Positions 1-6,401 of a DNA stretch of 20,729 nucleotides are shown here, piece after piece (the first letter of the stretch is position 1; each line of letters opens with the position of its first letter). Position numbers and translations under genes: made by a program. The notes beneath the pieces are model-generated. The model was given only the letters and a program-made list of their open reading frames with translations. It did no database searches and was not told where the DNA came from. This DNA is from JBILVQ01 sp044370375 (lineage in GTDB: Bacteria > Bacteroidota > Bacteroidia > UBA4408): positions 1-20,729 of the forward strand of contig JBILVQ010000030.1 of assembly GCA_044370375.1 (NCBI GenBank), given 5' to 3'.

Positions 1-21
1 TTTGCGTAAATGTAACGCAAA
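1..21. promoter_or_regulatory. Inverted repeat upstream of the threonine aldolase gene
   Basis: Seven-base arms TTTGCGT (1-7) and ACGCAAA (15-21) form a perfect inverted repeat around a 7-nt spacer. There is no T-tract on either side, so it does not look like a terminator. It could be an operator or part of a promoter for a gene to the left, since TTTG is the end of the Bacteroidota -7 box. The window begins at its first base, so the element may be longer. Confidence 0.3.
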
Positions 22-79
22 TCTGCCCGACCTTGTTCTTGGTCTTTAATTATTGTTTAAAATAGCAGAAAATTGAAAG

Positions 80-1105
80 ATGAAAATTATTGATTTAAGA
101 AGCGATACGGTTACCCGTCCAACCAAGGGTATGTTGGATGCCATGATGCAGGCAAGGGTAGGAGATGATGTATTCGGTGAAGATCCCAGCATCAATGCTT
201 TGGAAGAAAAGGTAGCATCTCTATTTGGCCATGAAAAAGGCTTGTTTTGTCCTTCCGGAACCATGACCAACCAAATTGGGATAAAAATCCATACCCAACC
301 CGGGGATGAATTAATTTGTGATCAATCTGCCCATATTTATAATTACGAAGGAGGCGGAATTTCTTTTAATTCAGGAGTTCAGGCCAAGTTGCTGCAAGGA
401 GACAGAGGAAGATTAACCCTTGATCAAATAAAAAACGCTATTAATCCCAATCATGATTGGCTCACGCGCACCTCTTTGGTTTGTTTGGAAAATACCATCA
501 ATCGAAGTGGTGGCAGTTATTATGACCTAAAAGAAATCCAGCGAATTTCTGGTTTTTGTCGCGAAACCGGCCTTGCATTGCATCTCGATGGTGCCAGAAT
601 ATTCAATGCCTTGGTTGAAACTGGTGACGCTCCTAACACCATCGGCCCCTTGTTTGATACTATTTCAATTTGTCTATCGAAAGGCTTGGGTTGCCCGGTG
701 GGTTCCGTTTTGGTGGGATCAGCCAACTTGATGGCAAAGGCCAAAAGAGTGCGCAAGGTTTTTGGAGGAGGAATGAGACAAGCAGGCTTTTTGGCTGCAG
801 CGGGAATTTATGCGCTCGACCATCATGTTGAACGATTGAAAGAAGACCACCTCAAGGCCCAGGTGCTTTCTCAAACCCTTTCAGAATTACCTTGGATAGA
901 ATCTATACTTCCGGTTGAAACAAACATCATAATTTTCAATTTATCAGGAACTTATACATCCGATGTTATTGCTGAAAAACTAAAAAAAGAGGGCATCATT
1001 GCCAGTCCTTTTGGGGGTAAAACCATGCGGATGGTGACCCATCTCGACATTAGCGATGAAGATTTGGGGCAGGTTCAAACTTCCCTTCGAACCCTAAGGG
1101 CATAA
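80..1105 (+). CDS. ltaE: Low-specificity threonine aldolase (PLP-dependent)
   Basis: This is a fold-type I PLP enzyme of the beta-eliminating lyase/threonine aldolase family. It cleaves L-threonine or L-allo-threonine to glycine and acetaldehyde in the cytoplasm. The 341-residue length is normal for the family. The N-terminal DLRSDTVTRPT motif (5-15) is diagnostic. His85 in the DQSAH segment fits the residue that stacks on PLP, HLDGAR (168-173) supplies the Asp and Arg that hold the cofactor, and Lys201 in SKGLG is the Schiff-base lysine. The ATG at 80 places the conserved N-terminus correctly. The gene stands alone and converges on the OmpA-like gene. I cannot identify a convincing promoter in the 79 bases upstream. 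Substrate stereospecificity cannot be read from the sequence. Confidence 0.93.
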   Translation: MKIIDLRSDTVTRPTKGMLDAMMQARVGDDVFGEDPSINALEEKVASLFGHEKGLFCPSGTMTNQIGIKIHTQPGDELICDQSAHIYNYEGGGISFNSGVQAKLLQGDRGRLTLDQIKNAINPNHDWLTRTSLVCLENTINRSGGSYYDLKEIQRISGFCRETGLALHLDGARIFNALVETGDAPNTIGPLFDTISICLSKGLGCPVGSVLVGSANLMAKAKRVRKVFGGGMRQAGFLAAAGIYALDHHVERLKEDHLKAQVLSQTLSELPWIESILPVETNIIIFNLSGTYTSDVIAEKLKKEGIIASPFGGKTMRMVTHLDISDEDLGQVQTSLRTLRA

Positions 1106-1130
1106 AAAAAGCGGGGTAACCACACCCCGC
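1104..1130 (-). terminator. Intrinsic terminator between convergent genes
   Basis: A 7-bp GC-rich stem, GCGGGGT (1111-1117) with ACCCCGC (1124-1130), has a 6-nt loop. Read on the minus strand it is followed by seven T residues (complement of 1104-1110), so it is a textbook terminator for the OmpA-like gene, whose stop lies 26 nt upstream. On the plus strand only TT follows, so it may stop threonine aldolase transcription weakly. Confidence 0.85.
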
Positions 1131-1156
1131 TTCAAACCAACCAAAAGCCAATTACC

Positions 1157-1579
1157 TTATTGTTTGTTAACTACTACCTGAAAGGTCAAGTCGCTGTTTG
1201 TCAACAACTCGTCTGTTAACTGGGTAACCGGTTTACTGTTACGCATGATGCGCATTGAAATATCATCTTTTTGAACGCCTTTTTCAATCAAATATTGATA
1301 CACGGCATTGGTTCTTTCATTCGACAAAATGTTGATATAAACGTTGCTTGCCTTTGATTTATAAGGCCCTTGAACATTAATCACCCCTTTGGATGTTTTG
1401 GGTATTTTGGCATAAATTAACGCCACACTTTGTTTTGCTTTCTCGTTTAGTTCCGCTGAATCGCTGCCAAAAAACACATTATAGACAAATCCTTCGGGCG
1501 ACCAGGCCATTACAGAAAAACTCAACAGCATTATTAATGCTGCGCTTATTTTTAAGTTGAAAGATTTCAAAAGGTCCAT
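1157..1579 (-). CDS. Small exported OmpA-like domain protein
   Basis: This 140-residue protein has a signal peptide (hydrophobic 11-25, likely cleavage after Ala25) followed by a single divergent OmpA-like domain. Visible family features are the opening beta strand YNVFFGSDSAELNEKAKQ (33-50) and the helix LSNERTNAVYQYLIEKGV (85-102), which matches the usual LSxxRAxxVxxYLxxxGV pattern including Arg89. OmpA-like domains bind the diaminopimelate of peptidoglycan in the periplasm. The segment where the family normally has GHTD reads QGPYKS (70-75) here, so the Asp that contacts diaminopimelate appears absent and binding is uncertain. There is no beta-barrel or TPR partner domain. The gene is monocistronic, with its own -7 box and terminator. 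The fold assignment is likely; the role is not known. Confidence 0.7.
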   Translation of the reverse strand: MDLLKSFNLKISAALIMLLSFSVMAWSPEGFVYNVFFGSDSAELNEKAKQSVALIYAKIPKTSKGVINVQGPYKSKASNVYINILSNERTNAVYQYLIEKGVQKDDISMRIMRNSKPVTQLTDELLTNSDLTFQVVVNKQ

Positions 1580-1626
1580 TTTTCGCTTTTTTCCTACTTA
1601 ACGAATGCAAATCAAAAAAAGTTTCA

Positions 1627-1634
1627 CAAAAGTA
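1627..1634 (-). promoter_or_regulatory. Candidate -7 box for the OmpA-like gene
   Basis: On the minus strand this reads TACTTTTG, a full match to the Bacteroidota -7 consensus TAnnTTTG, about 47 nt before the start codon. TTGACA lies just upstream, but only 12 nt separate its TTG from the -7 box, shorter than the usual 18-20, so the -33 partner is uncertain. The rest of the 228-base region 1580-1807 is AT-rich, and I see nothing else in it. Confidence 0.4.
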
Positions 1635-1807
1635 TAAATTTAATGTCAATAAACCTTGTTTAACGAAATAATATTTTGTTAAAATTAATTAATACAGAAT
1701 TTAATTTTACGAATTATGAAATCTGCAATAAATAGTAGTGTCTCGTAAATAGCAAAGCGGTGCTAACCCAGAACAAAGGGAAAAGAAAAAAAGAAAATAA
1801 AATAAGA

Positions 1808-2458
1808 TTAGGGTTTTAGCCAAAGAATCCGACCATTTTGGCCACTCTCTGACGCAAATTCAATAAGATGAAATCCTCTCGAAAACATAGTAGAGGATGG
1901 ATCGTAACCCACAAACTCTTCTTGACCCGACAAATTTAAAACCCTGATTTTTTGAACTGCGTATTTTTCAAAAAGCCAATTAATTTCCGAACTAATCAGC
2001 TTTTGCGGTAAAATATCTTCTCCGCTTTTAGGTGATACATGGGATGTAACGGTTGAAACCGTAAAATTCAAAATAGAATCATTCATCATGCCTGCACTAC
2101 AGTTGGCGGGATCGCTGGTTTGGTAGGCCCTGATCAATAATTGATAGGTGCCTGCCGGCAAAATGCCAAGGCTCACCGTATCGTTATAGGATTGTAAGGA
2201 GGGAAGCATTCCTGCAAAATAACAGAAATCAGCCTCTATGTTGCCTGCTGTAGGAAAACTTGCATTACTGCTTACAAAGTAACCCATGGAGCTCGCGGTT
2301 ATTCCAACCGCCAATCGTACATGATGGGTATCCGTGGGATTGGCTGGCAACAATTGAATTTGGTCAAGGTATGGACAACATGATTGAGCAAGACCTTGAT
2401 GCATCCCATGAAATAGGAGAAAACAAAGTAGGAATGCGCTAGCAATTATCTTTTTCAT
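1808..2458 (-). CDS. Exported protein with degenerate T9SS-like C-terminal domain
   Basis: I do not recognise a family for the body of this 216-residue protein. It has a clear signal peptide (MKKIIASAFLLCFLLF, cleavage likely near Ala24/Gln25) and four cysteines in the mature part (27, 28, 79, 120) that could form disulfides. Residues 30-133 look beta-rich (LGILPAGTYQLLIRAY) and Ig-like. The C-terminal 60 residues, with KIRVLNLSGQEE, SRGFHLIEF and a final ILWLKP, resemble the T9SS type A sorting domain (VxVxDxxGxxV, LxxGxYxV, KxxV pattern) but are shortened and altered. The protein probably reaches the cell surface or medium. Its ATG overlaps the stop of the upstream gene in an ATGA arrangement, which indicates translational coupling. 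It is the last gene of a three-gene exported cluster. No hairpin terminator is evident after it. Confidence 0.65.
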   Translation of the reverse strand: MKKIIASAFLLCFLLFHGMHQGLAQSCCPYLDQIQLLPANPTDTHHVRLAVGITASSMGYFVSSNASFPTAGNIEADFCYFAGMLPSLQSYNDTVSLGILPAGTYQLLIRAYQTSDPANCSAGMMNDSILNFTVSTVTSHVSPKSGEDILPQKLISSEINWLFEKYAVQKIRVLNLSGQEEFVGYDPSSTMFSRGFHLIEFASESGQNGRILWLKP

Positions 2459-3186
2459 TGCTGAAATTTATGGTTGTTGTAGGATTTGATGTTCTTTTGT
2501 TTCGACCATTGAATGGTTTTGGTTTTATCCGTTTCCTTTTCTACCACAAAAGCCGATTCAATAATTTCCACGATTTCGTTCTTGCCATCCTGATTGGTGT
2601 CTGCAAGATATAAACTAACTCTCCCTGCTACTTTTTGGCCAACAGGAACCGCCTTCAAATCCGTCTTACTTTTGTCCCAAGTAGAGGCTTGATAAAGAAT
2701 CTTAGCACGACCGCCTTTGAGGGAAACCACCTTTACCATGCCCTGGTGGTCTTCGCTTCCCGGCACCTCGGTTTGAATAATAAGGTCCACCAAACTATCG
2801 TTATCGGCATTGCCGGGCTTCGATTCCAAGATACCCGTTTCAAACCAACGACCATCGGCCCATTTGCCATTCACCTTTTTGAAAAGAAACAACAATCCGT
2901 CCTTCATTCCTGAAGGTAGCTGAATACGACAAAAAGCCAGGCATTCACTTTGTCCTTTAAAGCAAAAATTCCCCGGCAAAAATGAAATCTCCATTTGATT
3001 AATGGCCGAAAAAACTTTCTCTTCCGGCTGACCTGCAAACCAGGCTCTTTCAATCACCGGACGCATAATTTGCTTTGCTTCCCCTAGATCAGGATTACTG
3101 CTATTAGCAAAGGATTGGGTGGCAAATAAAAAGAAAAAGAAGCCCAACAAAAAGCCTCTTGAAAGGTTAAAAAGGCCTATTTGCAT
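2455..3186 (-). CDS. Exported hypothetical protein with acidic FG-GAP/EF-hand-like loops
   Basis: No family is recognised with confidence. The 243-residue product starts with a signal peptide (hydrophobic 11-27, FATQSFA then NSS). Two acidic loops, NADNDSLVDLII (126-137) and DTNQDGKNEIVEI (196-208), resemble the calcium-binding loops of FG-GAP/VCBS-type beta-propeller repeats or EF-hands, each followed by a hydrophobic strand. Three cysteines cluster at 75, 82 and 86. The C-terminus is Lys-rich. Its start overlaps the end of the TPR gene upstream by 10 bases, and its stop overlaps the start of the next gene (ATGA), so it is the middle of a tightly coupled cluster. Calcium binding is inferred from the loop pattern only. 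A periplasmic or surface location is likely. Confidence 0.65.
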   Translation of the reverse strand: MQIGLFNLSRGFLLGFFFFLFATQSFANSSNPDLGEAKQIMRPVIERAWFAGQPEEKVFSAINQMEISFLPGNFCFKGQSECLAFCRIQLPSGMKDGLLFLFKKVNGKWADGRWFETGILESKPGNADNDSLVDLIIQTEVPGSEDHQGMVKVVSLKGGRAKILYQASTWDKSKTDLKAVPVGQKVAGRVSLYLADTNQDGKNEIVEIIESAFVVEKETDKTKTIQWSKQKNIKSYNNHKFQQ

Positions 3187-3701
3187 TGATTGTTTTTTAA
3201 AATAATTTTTGCCTCATCATTGCCCATTTTTTTACTGGCATTCCAATCCTTACAGGCTCCATCTTTGTCGCCTTTGAACTTCTTAGACCACCCACGATTG
3301 TTCATGGCCTCCTGATTCTTGGGGTCAATGGCCAAAACCCTGTTAAAATCTTCAATGGCCAAATCATAATTCCCTAACTTGTTTTGAGCACTGCCACGAC
3401 TTGTAATAGCCCAAACATGATTGGGAGCATGGCGCAGGAGTGAGGTGTAATCGGCAACTGCCAAATCATATTTTTCCTGCAAACCATAACAAAATCCTCG
3501 CCTTAAATAAGCATTGTAATAGGTGCTGTCGGCCTGAATAGCCTTTGTATAGCTGACAATGGCGGCCTCATAATCTCCAGCTTTTGATTTGGATTCTCCT
3601 TCCTTAAAAAAACTTTCTGCACTTTGGGCAGCAGCAAATGGGTTATTAAAAAAAAGAAGGGTCAAAAAGGATAAAACCCATAACTTTGTTTGATTTTTCA
3701 T
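3177..3701 (-). CDS. Exported TPR-repeat protein
   Basis: This 174-residue protein has a signal peptide (hydrophobic 8-25, PFAAAQ) followed by about three and a half tetratricopeptide repeats: roughly 27-60, 61-94, 95-128 and a partial one to about 160. The repeats carry the usual signature (YEAAIVSYTKAIQADS, YDLAVADYTSLLRHAP, YDLAIEDFNRVLAIDP). TPR proteins act as protein-binding scaffolds. Here the domain would sit in the periplasm or on the envelope. The last segment, DGACKDWNASKKMGNDEA, is a frequent cap in Bacteroidota TPR proteins. It is the first gene of the exported cluster and overlaps the next gene by 10 bases. I found no full TAnnTTTG box upstream. The specific partner is unknown; the two coupled exported proteins are the obvious candidates. 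Confidence 0.8.
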   Translation of the reverse strand: MKNQTKLWVLSFLTLLFFNNPFAAAQSAESFFKEGESKSKAGDYEAAIVSYTKAIQADSTYYNAYLRRGFCYGLQEKYDLAVADYTSLLRHAPNHVWAITSRGSAQNKLGNYDLAIEDFNRVLAIDPKNQEAMNNRGWSKKFKGDKDGACKDWNASKKMGNDEAKIILKNNQCK

Positions 3702-3786
3702 AAGGTTCTTATTTGCAACAACTTTGCATTGTTTTGCGTAAAATTAATCAGAATCCCTTGAATGGTCAAGTAACAATGCTGGAAAG

Positions 3787-4722
3787 TTGCTTCAAAAATT
3801 TATTTCATTGAGACTTTCGCCCGCGCCACTAAGTGGCCTTGTTTTTTGTATTTTGCTTTTGCTGATAGGCCTGGAGGCCGCAGCACAGGAGCCCTTTAAG
3901 ATTTACGGAAAATTTATGGTGAATGATGGTTCTTTAAATTCCGGAAAAATTAAAGTGGAAAAAAATGGTAAGCAGGTTAGTCTGGTTGAAGCAAAAAAAT
4001 CAAAATTTGAATTTGCTCTTGAATACGACTGCCAATATGTTTTTTCCTATATCAAAGAGGGCTACGTAACCAAGAAAGTAGAGGTAAATACCTATGTTCC
4101 CAAAGAAAAGCAAAGTTTAGAGTTTGAACCCTTTAAGTTTGACGTAGAGATCTTCAAACAATATGAAGGTGTTAATACCGTCATTTACAACCAGGCGGTA
4201 GGCAAAATCAAATTCAATGATGTATTGAATGAATTTGACTATGATACAGATTATACCAAATCCATTCAAAGTGAACTTGCCAGAATTGAGGAATTGTTAA
4301 AACAAAAGGCCAAAGAGGAGGCAGAAAAGAAAGCTGAACAGGAAAAGGCCAATGCAAAATTAGAGGCCCAGCGCAAGGAGGAGGAAAAGAAAAAGAACGA
4401 ATTAGCCTTAAAAAGTAAGTCAGAAACTGAAAAATCGGAGGCAAAAACCGAAGGCAAAATTGAACCCGCCAAAAACGAGGTAAAAGTGAGTATTAAGTCT
4501 GAAAAAAATGCGGAAAAAAACTCATCGACTGTGAGCAGACCAACACCACCAAAACCAATTGCTGGTTCTGGCATGATCACCATGCAAGCCTATACAGCGG
4601 CCATTTATGGTTATCCGCAGGCAAAAGGGTATGGATGGATTAATTATGGTGACGGAACCGGAATTCAGGAAATTTCTACCCGGGAAGAATTCGAAAGCCT
4701 TGAAAAGCAATACGGGCGGTAG
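3787..4722 (+). CDS. Exported Lys/Glu-rich coiled-coil protein
   Basis: This protein of about 311 residues has no recognised function. A hydrophobic stretch (17-33, ending AAAQ) is a signal peptide or membrane anchor. Residues 36-140 form a beta-rich module resembling the carboxypeptidase-regulatory/Ig-like domains common in Bacteroidota envelope proteins (KIYGKFMVNDGSLNSGKIKV). Residues 149-210 are a highly charged Glu/Lys/Ala coiled coil. Residues 210-255 are a Lys/Glu/Ser/Pro-rich linker. A short C-terminal domain follows with YGWINYGDGTGIQEIS (262-277). The start is TTG at 3787, because a stop at 3745 and no in-frame ATG leave no other early choice; the ATG at 3776 is out of frame and ends after 11 codons. 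It diverges from the exported TPR gene 85 bases away. The similarity to gliding or T9SS accessory proteins is only architectural. Confidence 0.65.
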   Translation: MLQKFISLRLSPAPLSGLVFCILLLLIGLEAAAQEPFKIYGKFMVNDGSLNSGKIKVEKNGKQVSLVEAKKSKFEFALEYDCQYVFSYIKEGYVTKKVEVNTYVPKEKQSLEFEPFKFDVEIFKQYEGVNTVIYNQAVGKIKFNDVLNEFDYDTDYTKSIQSELARIEELLKQKAKEEAEKKAEQEKANAKLEAQRKEEEKKKNELALKSKSETEKSEAKTEGKIEPAKNEVKVSIKSEKNAEKNSSTVSRPTPPKPIAGSGMITMQAYTAAIYGYPQAKGYGWINYGDGTGIQEISTREEFESLEKQYGR

Positions 4723-4818
4723 GGTGTTTTTTTAAATATTCTATTTAACATAATATTAATTATAAGACAATTGTATTTTAAAAAAAACCAGTAAAAACAG
4801 GCCATCCACAAACTTAGG

Positions 4819-5229
4819 TTAAACATTTTGTGTTCTCAACCAATCCAATGCTTTCTCAAATTTGTTGAATATTTTGGTCGGATTATTGGGTCGGTTAAAA
4901 CGAATGTAAAAATTGGCCACCAAACGGTTGGCTAAAGATTCAACCACAAAAGCTTCAGCTTTTCTGATTTTAGAAAATCCTGCATGCGAACTTAAAATCT
5001 CCCTTGCCAATGGCTCCACCTGACCTACAACCCCACGGGTATCGGTTAAAATACAATGAGCCTTGCCACCGCATATTTTCTCAATGCTTTCTGCAATTTC
5101 AATAGCTTCTTCAGGACCCAACTGGTCGTGGCGGCTTGAATCCAGCTTAACCAGACAAATCCCAGCTTCCAGAATCTGAATGGTTGAGACCCTGGTGGTC
5201 ATCAAATCTGTTTCGGGAACAGCATCCAC
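4819..5229 (-). CDS. STAS/SpoIIAA-like small protein
   Basis: This soluble 136-residue protein has the alternating strand-helix layout of STAS/SpoIIAA-like domains. A strand such as ICLVKLDSS is followed by a helix (PEEAIEIAESIEKI), then the strand HCILTDTRGVV (58-68), where anti-sigma antagonists carry their key loop, a helix, AEAFVVESLANRLVANFY (91-108), and a final FNKFEKALDWL helix (121-131). Proteins of this kind are common in Bacteroidota, and their function is unknown. The ATG at 5229 is preceded by a purine-rich GGAAAGGTGG, which supports this start over Met10. It lies 10 bases after the cysteine desulfurase stop, as the third gene of a glmM operon. No signal peptide is present. A regulatory role is inference from the fold. 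Confidence 0.6.
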   Translation of the reverse strand: MDAVPETDLMTTRVSTIQILEAGICLVKLDSSRHDQLGPEEAIEIAESIEKICGGKAHCILTDTRGVVGQVEPLAREILSSHAGFSKIRKAEAFVVESLANRLVANFYIRFNRPNNPTKIFNKFEKALDWLRTQNV

Positions 5230-5239
5230 CTTTCCGCAA

Positions 5240-6388
5240 TTATTGCTTTATTTTTTCCGCAACCGGAAACATGGCTTTGATTTTATCAAGGGCAAAATCA
5301 ATGTCTGCCTTGGTATTCAGCCGGCTAAAAGAAAAACGCACTGATGGCCTGTCAGGATCAACGCCTAGGGCCGTTAATACATGGGAACCTTGATTACTGC
5401 CAGATGTACAGGCACTTCCGCCGGAACAAGAAATGCCCTGAATATCCAGGTTAAACAACATCATCTCTGCATTGTCGTTTTTCGGAAAACGAACACTCAA
5501 GACGGTATACAAAGAGTTTTCTTCCCCCGAACTTCCATTAAATTCTACTCCCGGTACACTTTTCACCAGTTCTTCCTTGAAATAATTCTTTAGGCCAAGA
5601 ACATGTTTTTTGTGTTCTTCCTGATCTGTATTGGCCAATTCAAGCGCTTTCGCCAATCCTACAATTCCGTAAACATTCTCTGTTCCGCCCCGCATATTTC
5701 TTTCCTGTGACCCTCCATGAATCAGTGGATGAATTTTAACCCCGCTGCGCACAAAAAGAAAACCAACCCCTTTGGGCCCGTGAAATTTATGGGCACCACA
5801 AACCAAAAAATGAACCTTTAATTGCTGTAAGTCAAATGGAAAATGCCCCATGGTTTGGACAGTATCTGAATGAAAATAGGCATTATATTTTTCGCACAAA
5901 TCACCAACTTCCTGCAAAGGCAATAAATTTCCCACCTCATTGTTGGCATGCATTAAAGTAACGAGCGTGTTGGTATTGGCTGCTAAGAGCGACTCTAAAT
6001 GGGTTAAATCTACATCTCCATTGGCCTTTAATTGAACCAAAGAAAGCTTTATACGGCCTTGTTTGGCAAGTTCTTCTACCGTATGCAAAACAGCATGATG
6101 TTCAATAGGCGAAGTAATGATATGTTTTACTCCAAGATCATCAACTGCCCCAAGGATGGCCGTATTATCAGCTTCTGTTCCGCCACTGGTAAAAAATATT
6201 TCACCCGGAGTTACATTTAATGCCTTGGCTACCGATTTTCTAGCACCTTCAATAATCGATCGCACGGCCCGACCGGTAGCATGAATGGAACTTGGATTCC
6301 CAAATTGCTCTCTTAGCACCGGAATCATGGCCTCTACAACCTCATTAACAATGGGTGTAGTAGCCGCGTTATCAAGGTAAACTCTCAT
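5240..6388 (-). CDS. Cysteine desulfurase (NifS/IscS family)
   Basis: This PLP enzyme removes sulfur from L-cysteine, giving alanine and an enzyme persulfide that feeds Fe-S cluster assembly, tRNA thiolation or other sulfur carriers. The 382-residue length fits the NifS/IscS group. Motifs present are the YLDNAATTP start (4-12), His97 of EHHA, MHANNEVG (147-154), SDTVQTMGH (164-172), the PLP lysine Lys201 in GAHKFHGPKG, GGSQERNMRGGTEN (225-238), and the catalytic Cys337 in GSACTSGS. The intact active-site loop places it in class I rather than the SufS type. It follows glmM after 13 bases and precedes the STAS-like gene by 10. No iscU or sufE gene is nearby, so the sulfur acceptor is not indicated. 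IscS versus a NifS-like paralogue cannot be settled here. Confidence 0.93.
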   Translation of the reverse strand: MRVYLDNAATTPIVNEVVEAMIPVLREQFGNPSSIHATGRAVRSIIEGARKSVAKALNVTPGEIFFTSGGTEADNTAILGAVDDLGVKHIITSPIEHHAVLHTVEELAKQGRIKLSLVQLKANGDVDLTHLESLLAANTNTLVTLMHANNEVGNLLPLQEVGDLCEKYNAYFHSDTVQTMGHFPFDLQQLKVHFLVCGAHKFHGPKGVGFLFVRSGVKIHPLIHGGSQERNMRGGTENVYGIVGLAKALELANTDQEEHKKHVLGLKNYFKEELVKSVPGVEFNGSSGEENSLYTVLSVRFPKNDNAEMMLFNLDIQGISCSGGSACTSGSNQGSHVLTALGVDPDRPSVRFSFSRLNTKADIDFALDKIKAMFPVAEKIKQ

Positions 6389-6401
6389 AAAAAAGGGTTA
6401 T

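Noticed and set aside
1808..2458. Lipoprotein signal (Cys27/Cys28 near the signal peptide)
   Set aside because: The residues before Cys27 are LAQS, which do not fit the lipobox (Leu-Ala/Ser-Gly/Ala-Cys). Ordinary signal peptidase cleavage is more likely.
4214..4583. Two overlapping minus-strand open frames, 76 and 105 codons
   Set aside because: They are the antisense of the Lys/Glu-rich coiled coil. The complement of AAA/GAA codons gives a Phe/Ser-rich frame with no stops. No start signal or family resemblance is seen.
4723..4818. Possible bidirectional terminator between the convergent Lys/Glu-rich and STAS-like genes
   Set aside because: The region is AT-rich with T and A runs but has no GC-containing hairpin, so I do not call a terminator.
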